In this document: one piece after another, positions 8,301 through 16,935 of the stretch | Numbering within the stretch: position 1 is the stretch's first letter | Layout: every line of letters begins with the position of its first letter | DNA from: SZUA-547 sp963669265 | GTDB lineage: Bacteria > Pseudomonadota > Alphaproteobacteria > Rhodobacterales > Rhodobacteraceae | Assembly (NCBI GenBank): GCA_963669265.1 | Contig: OY769916.1 | Span: 3,906,001-3,970,000, forward strand | Length of the DNA: 64,000 nucleotides | Direction: 5' to 3' | Translations under genes and position numbers: made by a program | The notes under the pieces: generated by a model | What the model saw: the letters and a program-made list of their open reading frames with translations, nothing else | Told to the model about the DNA's origin: nothing | The model's database searches: none

Positions 8301-11300
8301 GGCGCCGGGGGGAGTCACAATTTCCGGCGACAATGGAATACTGGTCAATTCAACCAATAACGACGATACGACAGTCAACGTAGATGCGGGAAACCTGATC
8401 TTAACATCCACTGGTGGTCAGGTTGATTTGAATGAAGATGGCGCGTTCAACATCACTAATGGTGACGCGGTCATCACGGCGAACGACCTGGATGTCGCCA
8501 GCGGCGGCCAGATTGATGTCTCTGATAGCACCGGCACTCTAACTCTTGTCGCCAATAGCGGCGAGGCCATGACGTTAGGCAGCGGCGGCAGCGATTTTAC
8601 GGTACAACAGGCCGTTTTCGGTCGGTTGAGCGCTGAATCGATCATTTTTCAGACGACCGACAGCACGCTCACTGTAAATGACATCAACTATACGACGGCA
8701 ACTTCAAACAGTTTGGAGCTTGTTTCAGGCGGCGCAGTCTCGTTCGACGGCAATTCGGACATTAGCGTTGGATTGGATGTCCAATCCACTGGAACAGTCA
8801 CGATCGAGAGTAACGATTCTCTCACCGTCGACGGTGCTGGTAATGACCTTACGATCGTTAGCAGTGACTTGGTGTTCGGGAATGGCTCTTCCGCCATCTT
8901 CGTCACCGACACGCTGACTTTGACCGCTGTGGGCGACGCCGATATGTCGCTGGGCGGGGCCGAAACCTGGAACCTTTCCAACGGTGAACTCGACACGCAG
9001 ATCAACGCCGCCGCGATAGTGATCGAAACCGGCGGTACAGGCTCGATTACCATTAGCGGCGTCAATTTCGACCTTGATGGCGGCGAACCGGTGTCCCTCT
9101 CGCTCACCCTGGATTCCGGGAACGATGTCACGTTCTCGGGGTCTTCAAGCGTGATCAGTACCGCCTTCACCGTCATCGCCGATGACGATGTGACCATAGA
9201 TGTGGACACCGAAGTCGCCAGCGCGACGATTACTGCAGGGGCAAGTTCTTCGGATACTGGCGTAATCGCGATCAACGAAGAACTGGAGGCTTCCTCTGGC
9301 ACCCTGACTCTCATCGCTGACAGCGTAACCGAAGGCGCAAGCGGCTCGGTTGTCACATCTGGCGTTCTCAACATCACCGCGACCGACAGCGTAGACCTAG
9401 GGCAGGCCGCAAACGCCTTTGGCGGGCGTGTGAACGTCGATGCGAGCGGAAGCGTGTCGCTCGTGACGTCCGGAACGCTGCCGATTGGCCTGATCAATGC
9501 GAGCGATGCGACGTTCGACGCCGCCATCTATGACGACGCCGGCGCCACAGATACAACATTCGTTAATGTTGGAACCGGCACCGCGACGCTGTTCTTCGGC
9601 AGCGAAACCGTGACGGTGACCGACACGGGGCCGGCGGATGACACTTTAGACCTCACCAATGTCGATGAAGACGATTTTACCTTCTTCAATTCGGAGGCTG
9701 CCGTCGGCATCGGCACCGCGGGAAACATCACGGTCGATGGCGCGAACTGGACGTCGCAGGGCATCAGCCTGATCTCCACCACCGGTTCGGTCACGTTCTC
9801 GACTACAGCGTCAAGCTTTGGCGGCGCGATCTCGATCCAGTCGTCTGGGTCGATCACGCAGGATGTCGAAATCTCAAGCGGCGGCCAGGCCAGCTTCCAG
9901 TCTGACAACGACGTAATTCTGACCGATGCGAGCAACAGTTTCACCGGCGCGCTCAGCGCCAGCGGTTCGAATGTGACAATCGTTAATAGTGGCCCGACGA
10001 CGCTGGGCGATGTCGAGACGACGGCCGCATTTGATCTGACATCCGCCGGAAGCGTCTCTTCCGCCACCGACAGCGGCTCCATGTTCATCTCGTCGTTCAA
10101 CATTGGAACCACGACCGATATCACGATCAACAATGTCGCCGACGCGGATGTTGAGCTCGTCTCGAGCGGCGTTGAGGCGACCAGCTTCAATGGCGTGATA
10201 ACGGTTGACGCCAGCGGCTCGGGGACACTCTCGGACGTCACGATCGGTGCGAACGGCCCGATCACCGTCGCCGCGCTCGACATTGGCGGTAACCTTGATC
10301 TGACTGGCGATGTCGGCGATACGGCCACGATCGGGATCGCCCAAGGCGGCGCGTGGGATGTGTCTGGTTCGACCAGCCTCGACGCCGGTCTCGGCGACAT
10401 CGTCGTCACCAACGCCAGCAATACGTTGGCGGGCGCGCTCAGCCTGTTCGGCGATGAAGCGAGCGCGACCGTAGATACCGCAGTCGAACTCGGCAAGGTC
10501 GACCTCAGAAATCTGGTTCTGAACGCTTCCGGCGCGATCGACGATGGCGCCGGCGTTACCAGCGACACGAATGTCGTTGTAACGGAGACTGCGACGTTCA
10601 GTTCCACCTCGACGATCGAACTCGACAATCCCACTAATGATTTTGGAACGATTGAGATCACCTCCGGCACGACCGCAGTGGTGGCCGACGCCAACGGGAT
10701 CGTTCTGGGCGGTCTGACGCTTAGCGGCGCCGGCTCCGACACCTTGGTCATCACAGCGGGAGGCCCGGTCACCCAGTCTTCGGCGATAACCGGCATCACG
10801 GGTGAGGTCGATATCTCTTCCTCTTCATCAGTGACGCTGAACGATGGATCCAACGATTTCGCCGTGCTGTCGCTAACAGCGGACAGCGCCTCGGTGACCG
10901 ACAACGATGACATCACATTTGGCGACGTCGCTGTGTCGAACACGTTGACCGTAAATCCGGGCGGCAATATTGGGCAAAGCGGCGGCGCTGCGATGGTCGT
11001 TGGCGCGTTGGACGCGAACGCCGCCGGTTTCAATGTGACGCTGAGCAATGCTGGCAATGATTTCGGGTCTATCGACATCGTCGCCGCCAATTCGACGATC
11101 GTCGATGCGAAAGATGGCGTGAGTATCGTCGGCGCCAGCCTGACAGGCAATTTTGAACTGACGACGACGGACGACTTAGATGATGGCGCCGCCGATCCGG
11201 CCGACGCCGATGTCAGCCAAAGCGGCCCGATGTTCATCGATGGCACAACCATGATCACCGCTGGCGCAAGCGGCGGTAATTTCCTTGGCGACATCATCCT

Positions 11301-14300
11301 CGACAATGGCTCCAACGATTTCATCGGAGATGTTTCGCTATTCGGCGCCGCAATTGAGGTGCACGACGCCAATTTGGTCAGTATCGGCACCATCGATGCG
11401 GATTCACTGGTGCTCTCCGTCAATGACATCGAAGCTGATTTCAGTGGGACGATCACCATCACGGACGGCTTTCTTGAGCTGGCGCTTAACACCGTCGACG
11501 ACATCGTTCTGGGCGGCGTCGAAGGCGGCGTGGTGTCTGACTCGTACACTTTCTGGGAAACAACGACCGACGTGATCTTCACAGCGGAGGAGATCCTTGC
11601 GCTTGGCGTTGAGGATGTGCGCTTCAGAACGGCGGGCGACATCTATTTTGAGGGTCTTGTTCTCACAGGATCGGAGACCGTCGATATTGGCGCTAATTCG
11701 ACGGGCGGCGAGGTCGAGTTTGTTGTGTTTGACACCGTGCTCGGCGGCGATTTGATCGTATCCGCTTCAGCGAGCATCACGCAGCACAACGGCGTCGATG
11801 ATCCGACTACCTTTATTGACGTAAACCCCATGGACGGCATCAACGAGCCAGAGAACTATATCGCCGATGTTTCAATTGCCGGCCGCGCTGAATTTAACGC
11901 TGGCGATGACGTTTTGCTGACCAATACTGGGAACGACTTCTCAACCTTGACTGACGCGGTCAGCGGTTCGGCTGATATCTTCAGCATTCGCGACGTCAAC
12001 TTCATCGCGCTGGGTGAGATCAACGCGTCCGAATCCGTCAGCATCGTCGCCGGCAACAACCTCTTCATCAACGACTCGATTTCGTCAGACGGTTCGATTC
12101 TGCTGTCGACCTCTGGCGCAATTTTTGACAATGGCACGACGGTTGATGACGCCGTTTCCGCGGGCACGGATCTGAATATCGTTGGCGTCAACGGCGTGTT
12201 GATCGATCAGACCGCGATGGATGGTGGCTCGTCGGTCATCATATCGACGACCGCGGGCAACGCGAATCTTGCCGATATTACCTCTGGCGGTGTTGTCATA
12301 ATCGGCGCGACCGGCGCGGCCAGCACTGTGAATTTGGATGGCGTATCCGCGACCGGCAATATCGTGGTCAACTCCAGCAACAGCATCACGCTTGGAAATG
12401 GCGTGGTTGAGACTGCAGGAAACCTTTCTTTGAGCGCTGGCGGTGCGGGCGATATCACGGATACTGGAACGGGTTCTGTAAATGTCGCTGGAACAACGAC
12501 GCTGGTCGCTGTGGATGACGCCGTTATTCTCGACAACGTCGCCAACGACTTTGGCGGCGCGATTTTCATCGCGGCGGATAATGCGACCATCGTTGATGCG
12601 AACGGCGTGCTCATCGGCGGCGCGACATTCGGCGGCTCGGCCACCAATGACTTGTCAATCACGGCCAACGCGGATGGCTCCTCGACCGGCACGATCACGC
12701 AATCGGCCGCGATTACGGTCAATGACCTGAACCTTCAGGCGGGAGGCGGCGATGTCACTCTGACTCAGGCCAATCTTATCAATGGCGTCATTGATGCGAC
12801 GGCCAACAGCCTGACTCTCACTAACAATACCGCGACAAATCTGGGCGCCATCAATCTGGCGAACAACCTGATCGTGACATCGAACCTAGGTGCAGTGAAC
12901 GACACCGGCATTCTAAGTGTCAGCGGCACAACCAGCGTCACAGCGACAGGGCAGGAAGTGCGTCTGAACAGCGCCGGGAACGACTTTGGCGGCGCCGTGT
13001 CCGTATCCAGCGGCGCGGTGTGGCTGGTCGATGCGAATAATCTGGAGTTAGGCGAGATTACGACGACGACCGCCGCGACAGGGTTCGCGCTGATTCAGGC
13101 GACCGGAGCGGTCACCGGATCGCAGAACATCACGACCGCCGATTATTTACGCATCATCGCCTCGGGCGCGTCAGGTTCGATCAATCTGACCGGCGAAGTT
13201 GTCGTCAACGACACCACGACCTTCGATACGCTCGGCAATATCTCTGTGGACAACGCCTCGAACGATTTCATCGGGAATGTCGCCGTGCGCGGCGCCGATG
13301 TCATGCTTCAGGACAATAACAATATTGTCTTTGGTCCGGCGGTTGGTCTTACTTCTTCGATCATCAGCGGCGAGCTGAACCTGACGTCGGGCGGTTCAGT
13401 CACAGACACCGGTCAGATCATCATCAATGGAACTGGCACATCGACAATTGATGCGGGCAGCGCAGTTGTCCTCGACAACGCGACCAATGATTTCACCGGA
13501 CCGATCGGCGTTGTGGCGACCAGCGCGACGCTCGTTGACCGGGATGACATTATTCTGGACGATATCAATGTGGGCGCCGGCGCGCTGAACGTGACAGCGA
13601 ATGCCGGGGGCGGCGTCACGGACGGTTCCTCCACGGTCATTACGCAAGATACTGGAACCAGCATCACCGCAGGCGCCAGTAGTTTCACGGCGGGCGTTGG
13701 CGCGGATATCGATATCAGCAACAGCGGCAACGACTTCTCAGGCGCCGTGTCCGTCGCTTCGGCGAATGATGCGTCGATCACGGATGCGAATGATCTGACG
13801 CTTGGCGCGATTACATTGTCCGACGCAGGCTCGGATACTGGCGACCTGACGGTGATGGCGGATAACATCACGGGATCCGGATTGATCGATATCGACGGCG
13901 ACTTAATTGTCTCGGCCGCCACGGGGACCGTTGATCTCGACGACGGCGCCACTGAGCATGTCATCGACGGATCGGTGTTTGCGACGGCGGATGTGTTCGA
14001 CATCAGAGTGGGCGCCGATGGCGTCAATTTTGGATCTTCGACGATCACGAGCGATCTGACGATCGAGACAAGCGGCGACGTCACGCAAAGCGGCCCGATC
14101 GTTGGCGGGCCGGGGGACGACGAAGGCACATCAGTTACGGTCAACGTCAACGCCGCCGGCGTGGACATCGTCCTTCTCGACGCCAATGATTTCAGCAGCT
14201 TCGCGATCGGCGGCGGAACTCGCGCAAATTCTCTGGAGCTGCGCGACACCGTCGACGACCTCAGTTTCGGCGTGGTCGATGTCGAGACGGATTTCACGCT

Positions 14301-16935
14301 AGAGGTCGTTGGCGACGTCGATTCGGCCGCGTTGTTCGACATTGACGGCGACACGCGGATTACGGTCACCGGATCGACCAGCAGCGTGACGCTGTCCAAC
14401 TCCGGCAACACATTTGGCGTGGGGCTCAGCGACAGCCTGACGGTCGACGCTTCGGGCAGTGTGAGCGTCGACGGGTCCTCGGCGACCGGCGACGTCAATA
14501 TCGACAGCGGCGAGAGCGTAACGCTAACGATCGACAACATCGGTGGAACAACCGACGTGACCGCGACCAGTAGTGTCGAGATCAGCGGCGTGACCTCGAG
14601 CGGCGCGATCAATGTTGAGGGCGGCGACGACGTGACGATCGACGTCGCGACGATCAGCGGCGTTGTGGACGTCGATGCGTCCGGCACTGTGGACATCGAC
14701 GGAACTTCGACGACCGGCAACGTGTTGATAGACAGCGGCGACAGCGTCTCTCTGACAATCGACAACATCGGTGGTTCGGTGAACGCCACAGCGACAGGCG
14801 ATATCGATATTGTCGGAGCGTCCGTCAGCGGCGGCATTGACGCTAATGGCGATGACATTTCGATCGACGTTGCGACAGTCAATAACAACGTCAACGTCGA
14901 TGGCGCGAGCGTCACGATCAACACGACGACCATCTTCGGATCAATTGACGCTTCGGCGACAAGCGACGTCGATATCACAGCAACAAATGGAGTTGGCGGC
15001 GACGTAGATGTCGACGGTGCCGATGTATCGGTTAATTCAGACATCATCGTCGGAACTTTGAATGTCTCTGCGACTGGCGATATCGATGCATCGGGCTCGA
15101 TTTATGCCGAGGACGTCAACGTCGACGGAGTGAGCGTAACTATCAACGTCGCAAACATTTGGGGGGAGGTTAATGCAACGGCTTCCAGCAATGTTGATAT
15201 CGACGGAACATCGACTGGCGGAGACATCGACGTCGACGGCGACGACGTGTCGATTGATGTTGATGAAGTCGGCGGCAGAGTTCTGGTTAATGCCTCAGGC
15301 GACGTAGACGTCACAAGCGTCTCAGTGACCAACAACATCAATATAGACGGCGCGAGCGTCACGATCGATGTCGGCAACACCGGCGGATCGATGATCGTCG
15401 ACGCCGCGAGCAACGTGGACATCGACGGCAATACGGTGGCGAATAACGTCACAGTAGAGGGCGCGAGCGTCTCCATAGACATCACCAAGATCGGCGGCGC
15501 GGTGGATGTCGATGCGACCAGCAATGTCGATATCGACAGCGCGTCGGTGGCGGACGCCGTCTCCGTTGTCGGCGATGATGTTCTGATCGACGTCAATCAG
15601 TTTGGCGATCTGGTGAACGTGACCGGATCTGACACCACGATCATTTCCGCGGGCGCGGTCACGTTGGGTCAGATCAGGGTTCGCGAAGATCTGACGATTG
15701 ACGCGAACAACAACGGAGCGCTGGGCGCGAACAGCGCGACGGCCGCCATCCAACAATCCGCCGACAGCAAAATCAACGTCACCGGCGCAACGACGCTGGA
15801 CGCGAATGGCGGCGACGTGGACCTGCTGAAAGCGAATGTGACCACGCAGCTTGAGGAATTCGTCAATCCCACCCAGCCCAACAGATTTGGCGGCGCGGTG
15901 ACCGTGAATAATGCGAACGACATCAGTCTGGGTTCGTCAACCCAGCTGACGATTGGCGGCGCGGTCACCACCGGCCCAGGGGCGGAGATTGTTCTGCTTG
16001 CGCCGGACTTTGAGCTTGCCGGTGCATTGTCGGCGCCGACCATCAAGTTGTTCAGTTCCGGCGGATCAACCTCGCTCGGGTCGGATACGGGCGGCGGGGT
16101 CAGCGCTACGAACGCAGAGCTCGCAAACCTCACGGCGTCATCCGGCCTCTTTATCTTTGAGGCTGGCGACATGACGATCTCTGATCTGTCGCTTTCAGGC
16201 AGCAAGATCGGCGAGTTGACGCTGTTCGCGGATGGAAATGTGGTCATCAGCGGTGATGTGACCTCGGCCGGGTTGAACGCCAACGGGTCCAATGCATTGG
16301 ATCTCAGCATCATTGGGCCGGACAACATTTACATTACCGGCAAGCTGGGCGTGGAGGGCGAGGACACGCTCAAGCCGCTCGGCGACCTGACACTTCTGGC
16401 GAAAAACGACATCCTGATCGGAAGCGAGCGTTTCATCTCCATCACCGACACTGCGCAGTTCGAAGGGGCGAACCTGGAGGTCGACCTGGTGCGCATCGAC
16501 GAGACGATTATTCACACGGTCGGCGCGGGCGCCAACCTCTCGACGGTGACGTTCGGCGCTTCGGGCAATATCGCCATGCAGACGACCAGCTCCGACATCG
16601 GCACGGGCTTGGAGATCGGCACGCTTGTTCTGACCGCGGGTTTTGATGGCGGCGCGCCGGACTTCATCAACCTTTTCGGCAACATCGTGGTTGACGGCAA
16701 TCCGGTGAGCGACACGGCCGCCGCGCTGGGCGTCACCCTCGACGGCATTCCGGTCAATCTGGAATACGAGCTGAACGGCTGCGTCATCCGGTCCTTCGAC
16801 TGTACCGCGTTTGGCGCGATCCTGACGACGATCCCGTTCGATGACAGCTTGTTCCTCGACCTCAGCATCGAGCCGGAGGAGGATGAGGACGACGATCCCT
16901 TCACAAACCGCGGAAACGAGGAGGAATGGCGATGA
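5389..16935 (+). CDS. Giant filamentous haemagglutinin-like exoprotein (TpsA)
   Basis: 3848 residues. An extended signal peptide runs to about A-M-A (residues 43-45). A TPS/haemagglutination-activity domain follows (about 46-300), with the diagnostic NPNGIAFG motif near residue 127 and a typical downstream block (IRVGGDYQGKG, IIVWADDT, LLLLDPENIVIG). The remainder is Asp/Gly/Ser/Thr-rich beta-helix repeats, many of the form N-D-F-x-G. A tighter 36-38-residue array lies at 14461-15630. The C-terminus has Cys3798-x6-Cys3805 and a very acidic tail. On my reading these are the only cysteines after the signal peptide. Such proteins are secreted or cell-bound adhesins, haemolysins or inhibition toxins. 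No toxin domain is visible here, so an adhesin or matrix role is more likely. The Shine-Dalgarno AGGGAGGACGAC precedes the ATG. Confidence 0.93.
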   Translation: MTDLMFEANLPKFNESSPRDRVVRYGLLGTTALCAAALAATPAMATPKGGKVTGGKATISQSGSTTTVKQSSKKAALTWKSLDVGTAESLVFQQPGTDAIALNRVLSDLPTKVLGNLTANGNVWIVNPNGIAFGPKSVVNVGGLLATTTDIPDADFFSDDFAFSSLTGSEAEYSKITAEGTIYAGKGGVVLVAPVIENSGLITTAGGDVTLATAQAFRVDFDGDGLLSFTVEAGAEGVLQLTESSSISAAGGAVYLSAGAADTVTESVVNVGGMVESTHVEQRGGEIILSGGLGSEVIVTAELSAIGAEGQKGGSIDVFGDTVKLASGASLDVSGPAGGGSIRVGGDYQGKGDAPTAETTWVTADAMLNADATVDGDGGRIIVWADDTTIYEGALTARGAGSGDGGFAEISGKQNLGFAGTVDLSAPFGENGLLLLDPENIVIGAVGANDGEIGGGDGTVSGGSGTFTISFAAIEGLNNGTDLIMTATEDITVNASFTMPGGGDSDITFTAGDDITVSSSVTISTDGFLTFDAGGEIRIGDNASLIADSNITFTADGVGNTGTDAAITFGVSSSLTSNDGFISITSNGDASDSNSILMGGDFSASASTTLIFDSSDRIAFGAVLDASGTQVFSDSDGDGTGSITIESGSGATFSAGLDIVFLSDPDSTTDATEVDVTGSALFTVTGASNTNDIIFQDDAAFSVSGGTAEFQTTTAGDIEIQQDVSILATSTGSLTFDSADDVEVGTSVTISADDDITVAGGQTFIAAGNFLLDAGDDLTFDTGGTTTIGATGAITLMAGGDIFVDDDLTFNAATSVDFDAGGDFDFRISSTVVDINSSASISVTSGDDIFLGFNENITSAGDITLKATDNVSFSGSVDLLSSGSILIEAAFQDVSGDDAGGSVSIGNNFTANAAGGSLIIRANADDGGDANDNDILFDGGADLDASTTISILSSDDVILGRTDEVETLTMTAPGGVTISGDNGILVNSTNNDDTTVNVDAGNLILTSTGGQVDLNEDGAFNITNGDAVITANDLDVASGGQIDVSDSTGTLTLVANSGEAMTLGSGGSDFTVQQAVFGRLSAESIIFQTTDSTLTVNDINYTTATSNSLELVSGGAVSFDGNSDISVGLDVQSTGTVTIESNDSLTVDGAGNDLTIVSSDLVFGNGSSAIFVTDTLTLTAVGDADMSLGGAETWNLSNGELDTQINAAAIVIETGGTGSITISGVNFDLDGGEPVSLSLTLDSGNDVTFSGSSSVISTAFTVIADDDVTIDVDTEVASATITAGASSSDTGVIAINEELEASSGTLTLIADSVTEGASGSVVTSGVLNITATDSVDLGQAANAFGGRVNVDASGSVSLVTSGTLPIGLINASDATFDAAIYDDAGATDTTFVNVGTGTATLFFGSETVTVTDTGPADDTLDLTNVDEDDFTFFNSEAAVGIGTAGNITVDGANWTSQGISLISTTGSVTFSTTASSFGGAISIQSSGSITQDVEISSGGQASFQSDNDVILTDASNSFTGALSASGSNVTIVNSGPTTLGDVETTAAFDLTSAGSVSSATDSGSMFISSFNIGTTTDITINNVADADVELVSSGVEATSFNGVITVDASGSGTLSDVTIGANGPITVAALDIGGNLDLTGDVGDTATIGIAQGGAWDVSGSTSLDAGLGDIVVTNASNTLAGALSLFGDEASATVDTAVELGKVDLRNLVLNASGAIDDGAGVTSDTNVVVTETATFSSTSTIELDNPTNDFGTIEITSGTTAVVADANGIVLGGLTLSGAGSDTLVITAGGPVTQSSAITGITGEVDISSSSSVTLNDGSNDFAVLSLTADSASVTDNDDITFGDVAVSNTLTVNPGGNIGQSGGAAMVVGALDANAAGFNVTLSNAGNDFGSIDIVAANSTIVDAKDGVSIVGASLTGNFELTTTDDLDDGAADPADADVSQSGPMFIDGTTMITAGASGGNFLGDIILDNGSNDFIGDVSLFGAAIEVHDANLVSIGTIDADSLVLSVNDIEADFSGTITITDGFLELALNTVDDIVLGGVEGGVVSDSYTFWETTTDVIFTAEEILALGVEDVRFRTAGDIYFEGLVLTGSETVDIGANSTGGEVEFVVFDTVLGGDLIVSASASITQHNGVDDPTTFIDVNPMDGINEPENYIADVSIAGRAEFNAGDDVLLTNTGNDFSTLTDAVSGSADIFSIRDVNFIALGEINASESVSIVAGNNLFINDSISSDGSILLSTSGAIFDNGTTVDDAVSAGTDLNIVGVNGVLIDQTAMDGGSSVIISTTAGNANLADITSGGVVIIGATGAASTVNLDGVSATGNIVVNSSNSITLGNGVVETAGNLSLSAGGAGDITDTGTGSVNVAGTTTLVAVDDAVILDNVANDFGGAIFIAADNATIVDANGVLIGGATFGGSATNDLSITANADGSSTGTITQSAAITVNDLNLQAGGGDVTLTQANLINGVIDATANSLTLTNNTATNLGAINLANNLIVTSNLGAVNDTGILSVSGTTSVTATGQEVRLNSAGNDFGGAVSVSSGAVWLVDANNLELGEITTTTAATGFALIQATGAVTGSQNITTADYLRIIASGASGSINLTGEVVVNDTTTFDTLGNISVDNASNDFIGNVAVRGADVMLQDNNNIVFGPAVGLTSSIISGELNLTSGGSVTDTGQIIINGTGTSTIDAGSAVVLDNATNDFTGPIGVVATSATLVDRDDIILDDINVGAGALNVTANAGGGVTDGSSTVITQDTGTSITAGASSFTAGVGADIDISNSGNDFSGAVSVASANDASITDANDLTLGAITLSDAGSDTGDLTVMADNITGSGLIDIDGDLIVSAATGTVDLDDGATEHVIDGSVFATADVFDIRVGADGVNFGSSTITSDLTIETSGDVTQSGPIVGGPGDDEGTSVTVNVNAAGVDIVLLDANDFSSFAIGGGTRANSLELRDTVDDLSFGVVDVETDFTLEVVGDVDSAALFDIDGDTRITVTGSTSSVTLSNSGNTFGVGLSDSLTVDASGSVSVDGSSATGDVNIDSGESVTLTIDNIGGTTDVTATSSVEISGVTSSGAINVEGGDDVTIDVATISGVVDVDASGTVDIDGTSTTGNVLIDSGDSVSLTIDNIGGSVNATATGDIDIVGASVSGGIDANGDDISIDVATVNNNVNVDGASVTINTTTIFGSIDASATSDVDITATNGVGGDVDVDGADVSVNSDIIVGTLNVSATGDIDASGSIYAEDVNVDGVSVTINVANIWGEVNATASSNVDIDGTSTGGDIDVDGDDVSIDVDEVGGRVLVNASGDVDVTSVSVTNNINIDGASVTIDVGNTGGSMIVDAASNVDIDGNTVANNVTVEGASVSIDITKIGGAVDVDATSNVDIDSASVADAVSVVGDDVLIDVNQFGDLVNVTGSDTTIISAGAVTLGQIRVREDLTIDANNNGALGANSATAAIQQSADSKINVTGATTLDANGGDVDLLKANVTTQLEEFVNPTQPNRFGGAVTVNNANDISLGSSTQLTIGGAVTTGPGAEIVLLAPDFELAGALSAPTIKLFSSGGSTSLGSDTGGGVSATNAELANLTASSGLFIFEAGDMTISDLSLSGSKIGELTLFADGNVVISGDVTSAGLNANGSNALDLSIIGPDNIYITGKLGVEGEDTLKPLGDLTLLAKNDILIGSERFISITDTAQFEGANLEVDLVRIDETIIHTVGAGANLSTVTFGASGNIAMQTTSSDIGTGLEIGTLVLTAGFDGGAPDFINLFGNIVVDGNPVSDTAAALGVTLDGIPVNLEYELNGCVIRSFDCTAFGAILTTIPFDDSLFLDLSIEPEEDEDDDPFTNRGNEEEWR
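14461..15630 (+). repeat. Tandem array of about ten 36-38-residue repeats within TpsA
   Basis: Each unit reads roughly V-D-I-D-G-x-S-x-x-G-x-V, then I-D-x-G-x-S-V-T-I-D, then x-I-G-G-x-V-D-V-x-A-T-S. Units follow one another without gaps from residue 3025 to about 3414. The DNA copies have diverged (for example GACGTCGATGCGTC versus GATGTCGATGCGAC), so this is an old protein-level array rather than a recent expansion. The period fits about two rungs of a right-handed beta-helix. Confidence 0.75.

Noticed and set aside
9528..11642. Long open frame (704 codons) antisense to tpsA
   Set aside because: It is in the fixed codon-phase shadow of a GC-rich, Asp/Ser/Thr-rich repeat gene; its sequence is low-complexity Ser/Val/Pro/Thr without domains or a ribosome-binding site.
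13413..15047. Second long antisense frame (544 codons) in tpsA
   Set aside because: Same cause: the repeats lack stop codons on the reverse strand. No independent coding signal.
14461..15630. Repeats considered as a CRISPR array or minisatellite
   Set aside because: They lie in frame inside tpsA, diverge at DNA level and have no spacers; they are protein repeats.
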